NCBI GenBank assembly: GCA_050084515.1
Contig: CM114275.1
Location: 12,648,001 to 12,712,000, forward strand
Direction: 5' to 3'
DNA from: Blasia pusilla
Taxonomy: Eukaryota; Marchantiophyta; Marchantiopsida; Blasiales
DNA length: 64,000 nucleotides
Below are positions 34,401 to 44,828 of this stretch, in pieces (within the stretch, counting starts at the first letter, position 1; each line of letters begins with the position of its first letter). Below the pieces are notes generated by a model, which saw only the letters and a list, made by a program, of their open reading frames with translations, searched no databases and was not told where the DNA came from. The position numbers were made by a program, and so were the translations under genes.

Positions 34401-37400
34401 AAACCTTCGACTAGAAACTTTAATCAAGAATATTTTTCCTATCTTAGCACATTCCTTAGTCTCTGTGATGGTTCCTCTTTGGACTTATGATCATGATTCG
34501 TCTCTCGGGTCCTTGCTCGGGTAACTTTCTTGCCTTGTTTCTTGTCTTGTGATGTATATTGTTAGGGTTTACCTTTCTTAGTCTTACAACTAACTATGTG
34601 TAGGATTAACCTTGGTGTTTCCCACTAATGTTGATACTCCTTTGACTTGTGACCATGATTTATCTCTTGGGTCCTTGCTAGCATGTGCGTCGAAGACTTA
34701 GTTGTTGGAGAATGCTACGCTTTTGTAATATGTCAAGGTAAGATGAATATGCGAGATAATTGATGGTTTGTGGGGTTAAAGTAAAGATTTTGATATTATT
34801 TCTTTAGAAACTTTAAATAAGAAAATTTCTTATTGGATATTTCTTATTGTATGTGTTTGTATTTTTTGTCAGTTGGAATAAGGATTAGTACTTCTTTTAA
34901 GGAAAGGTAAACCCTGTAATTTTTAATCTTCCCTTTCATGAAATTTAATCTTTAGTTGAATTTTTTTATGAGATAGCAAAGAATAATATTGGAAGTGTTC
35001 CAAAAATACTTATACCCAAATCAAAAAACTCTTGAGAAATGAAAGATTAAAAGACACTACCAGGTTTTTTTTTGCCTCACAACTCACAAGACATTTTTTA
35101 CCCACTCAACATATGTGTTTATTCCCCCCTTATTCAAAACTTCTTAGTGAACAAGACGGAATCAACTCAATCTTATTAGTATAGAGCTCATGCAATACAT
35201 GCACTCAATTAAAAAATCACCTTTTCCCTAGAAATATTTTCTTGCTTCCCCAAGGGCCAATCCCATGTTTCAAGAAAAAAGAGGCTCTTGCAAATCAAGA
35301 AGCTATCCTCTGTCAATAGTATTGATACGTTTCAAAGAAATTTAATATCTCATCTCTCATTTCATTGGAGCTATCATACAAGAATTCATAACCTTACATT
35401 ATAATAACTTATAAATTCGGAATTTCATTCTTCCATTTCAAAAAGATGTTTTGAGATCTAATATCTATGGATTTAAAATTAAGCTAAAAGGATAACATCA
35501 AAGACTTTGTTCTAACATCACATGTTTCACAAAATAGGCAACTACAATGAAATCATTGAAATGTTTGCGTATTTTCCACTCGATTTTTAATAAGTGAGAC
35601 TCAAAATCACTCAATAGAATTGGATTATATTTTATGGTTATGAAAATATGCCTTCTTTATTTTTACCAAAAACTCTTTCTTTATGTGGATCTTGTTTATG
35701 AAGGGAGTACAATGTGCATAAAAGAGTTGGTGGTTAGACCAATGTCCTAGATACAAAAGAAAATACGTGGAATACAAATTTTAGCATTAGGAGAAGGAGA
35801 ACACTAAGGGGTATTAGAGGTTAGTATAATTATGAGTCTCATAAAAATTAGAGGAAGTATAAGAGAGGATTTACAAATTGAGAAAGAACGGAATAAATAT
35901 AATAAAGGGGAATAAGGATTAAAGCCTTATTACGATCAAATTTCAAAACTATCTATTGAGTCATCCATTGATATAAGGAAGGGAACTTGGAACAAAGGGC
36001 AAAATTAATATTTAAACTTTGAAGGGAATGATTGTGATATCTTAACCACTCTCGAAATGGTGGAGGAAGTCAAGGTACCATTCATAGCAAATGTCAAGTG
36101 GCCGAATGAATATACCCAAACTATTGGCTTACTACATGTGTGAATATATCCACTGACATGAATTTTTTAATCATCTCAAATCAACTTCACATTGATAATT
36201 GATTGGTTTGATTTGGAGAATTTTGCAAGAGGATTAGGAGATCTCCCTATCGCATTCTAGTGGAATTTGGAAGATGTTTGAGGAAAAATTAGTAAGTAGA
36301 CATGCCAAAGAAGAGGCTACAATCTTAAGAAGTAAGGGCTAAATTTTTGGTGAAAGTACTATAGAAATTTTGGGGTTCGGTGAAGGCAAAAAAGATCTTC
36401 CTGAAAACATTAATGATTTATGGCATGAAAAGTTCCTTTCGATCATACTTTTGAAGTTATTGTTAAGAGAGGAGAGCACAAAGTTTGGAATCAGAAAAAA
36501 ATAGTTGTAGATGAGATTCTCAAGTTTTGAATGTCTGCTCTCGAGGAGGGTAGTAGTAAAAGAATGTGCCAAGTGTCACAAAATCCTAAACTAAAAAAGA
36601 CTCGTGTCTGACTTCGAAGTTGTCGCCATTTCAGAAACGCTCCTCAAATTATAGTATAGATTAGACTGGCTGTTTAGAAGGTTAAGTATGTGGATTGTAG
36701 ATGGGCTTGAAAAAAAGACCCAAGTCAATTTGTGTTAGGATACTTGAATTGCTCTGTAATTTTAACAAAGGAAAGGGGTGGCCAAACCTACTATAAAGGA
36801 GAGGTTAGAGATGAAGGGAGTCCATTTTTTAGCGAACTATAAGTCCATATCCTAGACCAAAAGTGTAGTTGAAATGAATGGTCACCTTTGGGACAAGGTT
36901 CTAAAATGGTCAATATGCACTATTTTGCACTTTTGTGCGTGATGTTTCCTCCTACAATCACGTACCATACTTGATTATAAAAGACAAGACTACACTTAAT
37001 CATAAAAGAATTAATTAGAAAAGAAGTAAGAATTATGTGAAAATTTAAAATTTAGAATTCCGCGTGATAAAAAAGAAGATGGGAGCTCAAAAGTAAAGAA
37101 GAATTACGTTTAAAAAAAATATCTTCATGACGAAGCCCTCTTTTACCGTAAACGTATTATATGAAATAATCGAAAAAAGATTTTTTTTCGTTTTGTTTTA
37201 CGTAGACTTTAGTTAGTCTCGACATGTGGGAATTTCTGTCGCAACTTATTCAGAAATTTGAGAGAGTGGAAGTGTACAAATAAGATAAGATTCGCAACAG
37301 AATCTATAATTTGACGAGAGAAGATGCGCAAAAAGGATAAGTAGAGTTTTTTTTTGGTTTGTGGGAAGCTAATGACGAACGTTAATTAGTTGTTTTCCAT
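31481..37400. other. AT-rich intergenic DNA, nearly 6 kb, no gene recognised
   Basis: Strongly AT-rich with stop-filled frames; the longest frame worth naming is 77 codons (36339-36572, minus) and is not recognised. A diverged direct repeat occurs at about 34479-34530 and 34639-34690 ('ggacttatgatcatgatt' and 'tgacttgtgaccatgatt', then 'gggtccttgct'), period near 161. Old retroelement debris is likely. Confidence 0.45.
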
Positions 37401-38668
37401 CCAATGAGAGAAATTAGAAAGCGAAAGTACCTATTCTAGTGCGTTCATCCCTCGAATAAGACGAAAGTCGGTTCTCCGAAAATAGATCGCGGTGAATCGG
37501 AAAGATTATTGTTTCAGCTAAAAAACTGGAAGTGAAGTGAGAGAAAAATGTGGTTTTCCATTTTGATTTATTTATCAAAGCTGCGGGAGCCGAACCGAAA
37601 ATCTTTTTCTCGGCAGATTTATTTATTCATATATTATTTACTTATGTTCTGATCCACCAATACCGCACAATCGAAGAAGAGTACGTGATGCGTAGAAGTC
37701 TCCACAGACGAATTCCGGGAAGATTTGTTGGCACAAAATGTTGTTTGTCCTCCATAGATATTGGCCTATAAATAAATAAAAAATAGCTGCAATTCTATAA
37801 TAAGATCCATGAAACACATGATGATGAGAACGGGGACCATCCCCGCACACGTAGACGGCGCTCAGATAAGAGTCTTCGCTAGCTACGGAGAATAGTCGAG
37901 GTTTGCCTGGTGTTGTGGTCGCCACTAGTGGCGCCTTCATGGTGCTCGCTGCACTTGCATGGCCGAACATGTCCATTACGCACATGGATATGTGGAATCT
38001 TTGGCGGGGCGGTAACACAATATGCTATCACTATAGCGAAGGAACGATCGTAGCTCATGTGCTAGCTAGCTAGCGCGACCCTACTGGGTGTCCGAGTGTA
38101 CACCTGTATCGCTCTCGGTTTAGGGATTTGACACGGAGGCATTAACTTCCCGTTGGCATGCGGGAGGATCCCGGGCGAAGAGAAAATGGGCAGGCAGCGA
38201 GCGAGCGCAAAGCGTCGTCCCCGCTTGGATTGTTGGTTTTTTTTGTTCGGGTCCGATGCAACAGACTGTCATGAGGAGCCGGGCGATATCACACATCGTC
38301 ACGAACTAATAGTTTAAGCGAAGGAAAGTGCGAGGTGATAAACAAAAAAAATAATGGGCTCGGATGACATGACAACTGGTAGGGGGGGGGGGAGGAAGTG
38401 GCCATGTAGTCTTTGCCACTTCGCGTGCGATCGATCCAGCCCTAGCTGGATCGGGTCACAGAAAGTATTCGAGTTTAGGATGTGAGTTGTCGCGCCCGTA
38501 TGATATAATCGTGTGGCCGCGAACTGAAGTTCGCGCGCAGGAATGGACAGGACGAGGTCAGTCAATCCATCGCGGATCACTGGAGGCGGGGCAGCGTCCG
38601 CGGATTAAAGTGTGGCGTTGGAGCTTTGTCTCCGGGAGAAGGTCAATGACATGTGTGAGGCTGAACCT

Positions 38669-38693
38669 GTTGTTTGTTTGTTTGTTTGTTTGT
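38669..38693. repeat. TGTT tetranucleotide microsatellite
   Basis: About six units, uninterrupted, in the LBD upstream region. Confidence 0.9.
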
Positions 38694-39315
38694 CCACGCC
38701 CCCGACGGCAGTTGCCCGTTCGGTAACTGCGATAGGCGGAGGTAAACCCTCCGCTGCGCTATTTTACTCTTCGCGAACTGGTCGTGTTTTTTGCATCTTT
38801 TTTTGCGTGGACCCTACACGACGAATATGGAGGCGAACGTGTCTATGGGGTGGGGATGGATGAGGGACGACTCCAAGTCATGGGCGGGCCGAAACGGGGA
38901 ACATCATCTTCGGTTTGCATGTGGTAACCTCTCCTGGGGGTAATCGAGGCGGGATGGGGGGGGATTAAAGATGGGTGGCGGTGGGGAAAGCGAGTGAGAA
39001 ATCTTTGTCTTCTCCACTTCGGATCGAGCATACGGGAGGATCGGACAAGCGAGGATTTTCAGGAGAATTAATGACGCGAGGCTCGCTAATTTGAAGGGGG
39101 AGGCGTGGAGGAGCACTAGCACCGGTGGGATGGATGCGTTGCGAAATATGGGAGGCGCTCCCGAATGCGCCGAACCAAACAAATCAACTGGGGAGTGCCC
39201 ATTTTAATGATCCACAACTTCAAAACGGCCGTGGGATGGAAGTGGGGGGAGGCTCATTCAGTCATTTATTGTTAACATCCTGTTGGTGCGTTGTGGGGTC
39301 GAGTCGAGTCGAGGA

Positions 39316-39330
39316 CCCTAAACCCTAAAC
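39316..39330. promoter_or_regulatory. Telo-box-like motif (two CCCTAAA units)
   Basis: CCCTAAACCCTAAAC is two plant telomere-type repeats, the core of the 'telo-box' found near transcription starts of many plant genes. It follows a GTCGA repeat. No gene start is recognised next to it, so its role is unknown. Confidence 0.4.
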
Positions 39331-39701
39331 GAAGTAGAACACCGGAGCAAAGCAACCGTGCGATTCTGAGCGAATTCAAGAAAGTACTGTGCTTGTGTCA
39401 TGTTCTTTCGGCTGGCGGATTCGAATTAGGGGCAGGGGCTCCAACGGTGTGATGAAAGAGTGGGCGGAGTGGAAAAGGAAGGTGAGGATCTCGGCGATCC
39501 CCGGAACTCGCTCTTCCATTACACGCCATGTCGACAACGGGAAGAAGTTTCAAAGCCATACGCATGCATGCCAGCTTCAAGGCTCCGCAACGAAGAACGT
39601 ATAAGTGGCACCGGTCGATGTTGGATGCGCAATCTTAAAGCCAACAACAGCATAGAAGGAGTGGGGGGCGGCCGTTTTTTTGAAATGGTGGAGGGTGGCA
39701 T

Positions 39702-39723
39702 GGTGTTGTTGTTGTTGTTGTTG
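39702..39723. repeat. TTG trinucleotide microsatellite
   Basis: Seven units, uninterrupted. Confidence 0.9.
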
Positions 39724-39901
39724 CAACGTTCCTTTATGCCGGAACAAGGGATCCCGCATGAATGTGGAATTGCGAGTCCGATGTGGATCGCTTCGAGGAA
39801 GGAGTCGACATACGTAGAACGGTAGAAAGGAGGTGGAGGCATAAAGAAGGCGGCGAATGAAGTGCGTTTAGAACGGCCGTTGCTCCCCGAGTTGAGGGAG
39901 A

Positions 39902-39946
39902 GATTGATTGATTGATTGATGGATGGATGGATGGATTGATTGTTTG
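39902..39946. repeat. GATT/GATG compound microsatellite
   Basis: GATT units change to GATG units and back. Confidence 0.9.
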
Positions 39947-40118
39947 ATTGGGAAGGCGTCTAGGAGGTGTGGGAAAGAAAAAGAGCGTGTTGGTGTAGTT
40001 AGGATTTCAAAGCGACCATGTGGGCTGCAATCTTTGGCTGGCGTCACCATGAAGTCGGTTGTCCCAAAACTACACTCACGAAGTGGGACTTACCAATACT
40101 TCCTCGCCACAGCTCGCG

Positions 40119-40126
40119 CCACGTGG
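40119..40126. promoter_or_regulatory. G-box palindrome
   Basis: CCACGTGG, the core site for plant bZIP and bHLH factors. It is about 4.1 kb upstream of the LBD start, so its link to that gene is only possible. Confidence 0.25.
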
Positions 40127-40228
40127 AAAACATCCAAGTCCGAACCAGATGCTTCGTGTAACAGTAGAACTTCTCTTCCGCCGATTACTAAACCTTTGCT
40201 GTTGCGTGATGGCGGCCCGCGATCTCCC

Positions 40229-40266
40229 GAACCGAGCCGAACCGAGCCGAACCGAACCGAACCGAA
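40229..40266. repeat. ACCGA/GCCGA pentanucleotide microsatellite
   Basis: About seven units alternating ACCGA and GCCGA. Confidence 0.9.
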
Positions 40267-40697
40267 ACTAGGCGATCGCTAAATTACTCAGGCACACCTA
40301 GCCCACAATTTCGGAGCCTGGTGTGCTCGAAGCTCCATCATTGCCATTGATTGTTGGAGAATGCGGGCTACGAAGTAATAAAAAGGCGAGAGCGCGGGTG
40401 GACTTGAAAGCGCCCGACTAAGGGCTCGACATAATAGTCGACGATCTTTCCTTCGCCGTTGAGCCTGGATTCAATAGAAGAGCAATCCGGAGAGTGATAT
40501 TAAATAGTAATAATATGGGCGTGTACACAGCAGGGCGTGACTTGAATTGGTATTTTGCCAAGCAGTTAATGCAAGGTGTTGAGCGACAGTGCCTCAGTCC
40601 ACAGACTCCACACGAGCTGGATCGCAGGACGGCCATTCCTGCGATCGCAGTTCCCCAAGCGGAGGAAGATGGCGTTGCCAAAGTAGCCCCCGTGTTC

Positions 40698-40725
40698 TGC
40701 CTGCCTGCCTGCCTGCCTGCCTGCC
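40698..40725. repeat. GCCT tetranucleotide microsatellite
   Basis: Seven units. It is the complement of the AGGC array at 43122-43150. Confidence 0.92.
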
Positions 40726-41988
40726 GGCTAGCTGCCTAGCTACTAGCTAAATAGATCCCTCTACGTAGTTAGGGGGCTGTACCAAAAGACCAACTTATTT
40801 CCGCGCGGTCAGTCGTTAGCGCTCCCGTAAACGAACGAAAACCGCTACGGTGGCTCTCAGTCGGCCCCGCTCGATGGCTGGCGTACAACCCAGGTAGGTA
40901 AAGAGGAAATAAGTCTTCGTCCCCCGGTCAGAGTGGCGGTTGTGTGTGACGGGGAGGGCATGGCAGGGCGCCCTGCCGCGATATTGGGTTGGGCATTTCC
41001 CGGTCGGGTGCTGGCATTTGACGGTGGGCCCCCCAACATACATTTAGACAGGCTCTGCCCCCCACCTCTCCCTTCCCGCCGGGCAAGTACCCCGCACCAC
41101 CACCCAATTATTGGAAAATCATGCCACTTAAGGCACCGTCCCTAATTTTAGCAGCCTTCGCATCGCGCCGTGCTGCGGTGGCATCATCCCGCCGCTAAAT
41201 ACTTACCCTGCTCCAGCGCGTGAATGCGGCCAAAAATGGTTTTTGTATGGTTCTCGGCTTTAGCAAACCGAGGCTGAGGAGATTTTCCTTCCCTCCCATG
41301 CCACCGGCGCTTCGACCTGGCTCGCTTCCATGAGCGGACCGGAGCTCCACTATTCGGGCACTCGAGCCTGACCTGGCCGTGTACGTCCCGTATCCGGTCC
41401 TGCGCTACATATCCTGGTTTTGGCGACGCGTACGCCATGAGTGGCAAATCTCACGAAAGTCGCGATCTTAGTACGACGCGAGGATGATGACGACGCCAGG
41501 CACGATCGCGGGCGGCGGGAAACCGCAGGCCCTCGATGCCATCGAAACTTTCGCGGAGGGATGGAAGATTGCGAATGTCACGACTGTTTGGCTCCGGGTG
41601 GGGAACGGAAGGGTCTGACATCTCTTCGCATGGACCGTGCCAGGGTTAATTCCTTTCTCGTGCAGATCCATCGGCGATATTTAGTAAAGGAACACCGAAG
41701 ATTTTCGAGGGTACGTGTACCGAATTAGAAAGGGGGAGGTCCGGAGAGGAGCAGAGGAGCAAATGAAATGGAACTTTGGAAGGAAGGGGGACGGACGGAA
41801 GAGTGAGCCAACGGATGGAATGGAGGATGGAGCGAGGATTCACAGTTTTGGTGCGAGACGAGCCGTCGATGAGAGAGAAGAGTCCCAGCTCGATGTGAGC
41901 TTGTCACCGTATTTTCTGGGCAGACGAACCATTATCGGCCACGTATAACGTGCCTGAACCTGTGGCCGAGGCTCCGCTCCTGGTCACC

Positions 41989-42025
41989 GCCACGTGGCTT
42001 TCTTCATGGCCTTGCCATGACGTCA
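41989..42025. promoter_or_regulatory. Paired bZIP-type palindromes (G-box and C-box)
   Basis: GCCACGTGGC at 41989-41998 and TGACGTCA at 42018-42025 are perfect palindromes 19 bases apart, followed by an inverted CCAAT (ATTGG) at 42025-42029. These are known bZIP and NF-Y site types. They lie about 0.5 kb before a TATA-like motif and 2.1 kb before the LBD coding region, so a promoter role is plausible but unproven. Confidence 0.35.
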
Positions 42026-42537
42026 TTGGCTTCCATGCGCCAATTTCGTGAAGTTAAGCCGTCATCTTCATTCGTTCGTCGGACCGCCCCGACTTCGGGT
42101 CCCGTCCCGCAGTCCGGTCGCAAGGTCTGGGCTAATCCGACTGGAATCCGAGCCCGGGGCTCGGGCCGGGCCGCGCCGGACCGTGAAGCTAATACGTTTT
42201 ACCTTAGGACCACCTGCGTCAATTTCGTGATGCGCGCCTGCCCGGCAGTAAGTTCCCGACAAGCAGTAAAAAGGCTCGAAACGTAAAATCGTTAGTCCTC
42301 CGGCCGTGCAATAACGCGGCCTGGGCGACCAGTTCCACCCGACGAAACCACGCGGCAGTCCTCATATCGCTGCGTTGTTCCGGACGTGTTATGTACAGAA
42401 GGTCGCTCCGCTCCTCTGAATAACGGATGGATGGCGATGGGTAGTTGCCATGCATGCATGCCTGACCGAGGCGCATGCATATGATGGATGCGATGGGTGG
42501 GAACTGGTATGCGAGTGTCCACGAGGCCGCGGTGCGG

Positions 42538-42546
42538 GATATAAAG
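42538..42546 (+). promoter_or_regulatory. TATA-like motif upstream of the LBD gene
   Basis: GATATAAAG sits in GC-rich DNA and is followed after about 55 bases by a CT-rich stretch that could be the start of the leader. If used, the leader would be about 1.6 kb long or spliced. Motif only. Confidence 0.25.
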
Positions 42547-42740
42547 CGATGATAGATATATCGGACCCGTTAAGCGATGCCTAGGGCCCTAGTCCAGGTC
42601 TCTCCTCGCGGTCCTCTCCGCAAATACTTCTACAACAAGTCAATCGCTCTCCATCACTCATAAATTGCTTTCTTTCCTTTTAACCCGACGCCCGCGCAGC
42701 TGCTGTTTGCCGCATCGCGGGTCGGGTCGGTCCCGGCCGG

Positions 42741-42769
42741 GTCGGTCGGTCGGTCGGTCGGTCGGTCGA
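42741..42769. repeat. GTCG tetranucleotide microsatellite
   Basis: Seven GTCG units following GGGTCGG repeats. Confidence 0.9.
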
Positions 42770-42924
42770 TTATAATTACTTTTCATATCGCACGGGATAT
42801 TTTATCCGCTCTACTGCCACGGGAGGAGGGAGGCCCAAATTTTTTTAAACTCGCAGCGGCCCAAATCTTCCTTTTTTAACTTGGTGACTCGCTCGAGTTA
42901 GACGAGCCGAGGGGAAACGAAGGA

Positions 42925-42990
42925 GCTAGAGAGAGAGAGAGGTTCTTCGTGGGGCCCCAGCGGTGGTGGTAGTGGTGGTGGTAGTGCAGC
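42925..42990. repeat. GA run and GGT/AGT trinucleotide repeats
   Basis: A GA run near 42930-42942 and GGTGGTGGTAGT units at 42962-42986, in the putative leader. Confidence 0.8.
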
Positions 42991-43121
42991 GAAGCGAGCG
43001 GTGGGGTGTGTGCACACTGTTCGGTCGCTGTGGAACTCGCTGTGTGCACGCAGCTCACATTGTGCATACCCTTCCATCCCCTTGCATCCTCTCCTCTTCC
43101 TCGCTCCGGTGCTGCTGTGCT

Positions 43122-43150
43122 CGGCAGGCAGGCAGGCAGGCAGGCAGGCA
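43122..43150. repeat. GGCA tetranucleotide microsatellite
   Basis: Seven units in the putative leader; complementary to the GCCT array at 40698-40725. Confidence 0.92.
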
Positions 43151-44129
43151 AAGAAACAGTAGCGTAGTTTGGCACACCCCCTTGCCCCATTCGGTTTACT
43201 TTTAGAGCGCACGTCGTCTGAGCAGCAGCAGCGAGGGATCTGAGAGAGGGCGAAAGGAAGTCGTGTGCTTTTGTGTTTGCGTGCGTGCCGAGGGTTGAAC
43301 TGTGGTGGAAGTACGCAAGCGCGACTGCATCCACAGGTGGGTTTCAGGCTCGCGCGAGGGATTGGAAACACTACTGTTCGAGTGAAGCAGCCTGGAATTT
43401 AGGTTGGCGAGGAGGGGAGAGGGGCAAACACAGAGAGGCGGCGTGGCGTGCGGTGGCACGATAGTATTATTGTGCTGGAGAGAGGCAGTCTGTTTTTAGC
43501 AAGGGATTTTTCGTTTCTCCATACGGTACATCTCGAGAAAAATTAGTGCAGAAGTGTGGACCTCCTGTGGCTGTTTGCCACATCCTCTGCGGAGGTCAAT
43601 TGTGGTTCTCTTCAGGTTTTCGCGACTGGCGAATGAACCTGCTGTCTAGAAACCGGAAATCTGGACACATCTTTTGAACATGGAGACGCCTTGTCAGTTT
43701 GGAGATTGGAGGCTGATACTAACCACCGTGGAGTCTAGATGGTGAAGGCTGGGGACAGAATTGCCACCAGCCTATAGTGGAAATTAAGGCTCCGTGTCTC
43801 AATTCGATCGTTCCAGGGTAGGATTATGAGATTTGGGAACAGCGAAGGCAGACTTCGGCCAATTGGTTGCGGAGTATGAGTAGGTGAGTCTTTCGTGGGA
43901 GTCGTTGTACGAAGTGCCATCTCATGTTCCTCAGAAGTTAACAACTGTTGACACGGCTACGTCCACTATCGTCCGAGGTTGACAACGCCGTTTTGGTTTC
44001 CTGTAGGTTTGTGGACGCCGATGTAGAAACCTAGACAGCAGACCTGCACCTGTTTATTTACAGATCTGTAGAGGTTAGTGTTCATGTATCCGGAAATTCT
44101 TCACTTCTGAAAAGAACAAATTAAATAGC

Positions 44130-44828
44130 ATGTCTGTCACTCATCAATTTCGGACTGGCTTGCATGATGTTAATCTGAAGGGCAACGTTGACTCTCGAGC
44201 AGGTATGGCTTCGTCATCAAGCTCTCCGTGTGCTGCCTGTAAGTTCCTCAGAAGGAAGTGTACTGCGGAGTGCGTGTTTGCTCCCTACTTCCCTCCGGAT
44301 CAACCTCATAAATTTGCGAATGTACACAAGATTTTCGGTGCGAGTAATATCACGAAACTTCTGAACGACCTCCCCGTACACCAACGAGAAGATGCAGTGA
44401 ATTCGCTGGCTTACGAGGCAGATGCCAGGGTGAAGGATCCCGTGTATGGATGCGTCGGGGCGATCTCAGTTTTGCAGCGACAAGTCGCCCAGTTGCAGAC
44501 AGAATTAGCTATGGCGCACTCAGATCTTGCGAGATATGCCGGAGCAGGTATGGTAGGGGGCCCAGGTCAGGTGACTCAGGGAATGCCCTCGTCATCGCTA
44601 GGAATTGGGATGGGTTTATCTGCTCAATCATCCCGCGAGCAGCAGCAGATGTTGACTCGAGAGCAGCTGCTCGAGCTTGCTAGGGTTGGGGGAGGATCAT
44701 ACGAGGCTGGACTTGCAGCTTTGGGCCTCACTGGAGCGTTAGGACCTTTGGGTCCCTTTCCTTCTCGTCAAGGAAGCGATGGAAGCGGAAGCGGGGGCGG
44801 CATGGGAGGACACTTATCGACTCCATAA
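44130..44828 (+). CDS. LOB-domain (LBD/ASL) transcription factor, class I
   Basis: Nuclear DNA-binding protein of the LATERAL ORGAN BOUNDARIES family, which controls organ boundaries and growth in plants. The open frame has 232 codons. Family alignment suggests translation starts at Met26 (base 44205), giving 207 residues beginning MASSSSSPCAAC; the 25 residues before it do not look like LBD sequence. The C-block (CX2CX6CX3C) has Cys 34, 37, 44 and 48. The GAS block runs from FGASN (69-73) through P82 and QREDAVNSLAYEADAR to DPVYGC (103-108). The leucine-zipper-like LX6LX3LX6L is L115, L122, L126, L133 and complete, which marks class I. The tail has a Gln run, then is Gly/Ser-rich. The LOB domain is uninterrupted, with no intron after the GAS motif as many seed-plant members have. 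CAG|GT at 44200-44204 could be a splice acceptor just before Met26, which would put the upstream ATG in an intron. The orthologous subgroup is not assigned. Confidence 0.93.
   Translation: MSVTHQFRTGLHDVNLKGNVDSRAGMASSSSSPCAACKFLRRKCTAECVFAPYFPPDQPHKFANVHKIFGASNITKLLNDLPVHQREDAVNSLAYEADARVKDPVYGCVGAISVLQRQVAQLQTELAMAHSDLARYAGAGMVGGPGQVTQGMPSSSLGIGMGLSAQSSREQQQMLTREQLLELARVGGGSYEAGLAALGLTGALGPLGPFPSRQGSDGSGSGGGMGGHLSTP

Larger units (their letters stand above)
37401..44129. other. GC-rich, transposon-poor region upstream of the LBD gene
   Basis: GC rises and recognisable transposons stop. The region carries many microsatellites and palindromic bZIP-type motifs, listed separately. Its Arg/Ser/Pro-rich frames are compositional. 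It probably holds the promoter and 5' untranslated exons of the LBD gene. Possible splice signals in the leader are a donor CAG|GTGGGT at 43337 and acceptors ending at 43615 (TTCTCTTCAG) and 44063 (TTTATTTACAG). These are inferred from motifs only. Confidence 0.45.

Noticed and set aside
39460-39842. Frames of 121 and 107 codons on opposite strands
   Set aside because: They cross a TTG microsatellite and overlap fully antisense. No family resemblance.
3561-43150. Tetra- and pentanucleotide repeats as CRISPR-like or regulatory arrays
   Set aside because: They are simple microsatellites with no spacers. They are typical of plant intergenic and leader DNA.
42876-43459. Minus-strand frames of 152 and 157 codons, His/Pro/Leu-rich
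   Set aside because: They run antisense through microsatellites of the LBD upstream region, and two overlapping frames are equally open, so composition explains them.
44450-44683. 77-codon frame inside the LBD gene
   Set aside because: It is a shadow in another frame of the LOB domain coding sequence.
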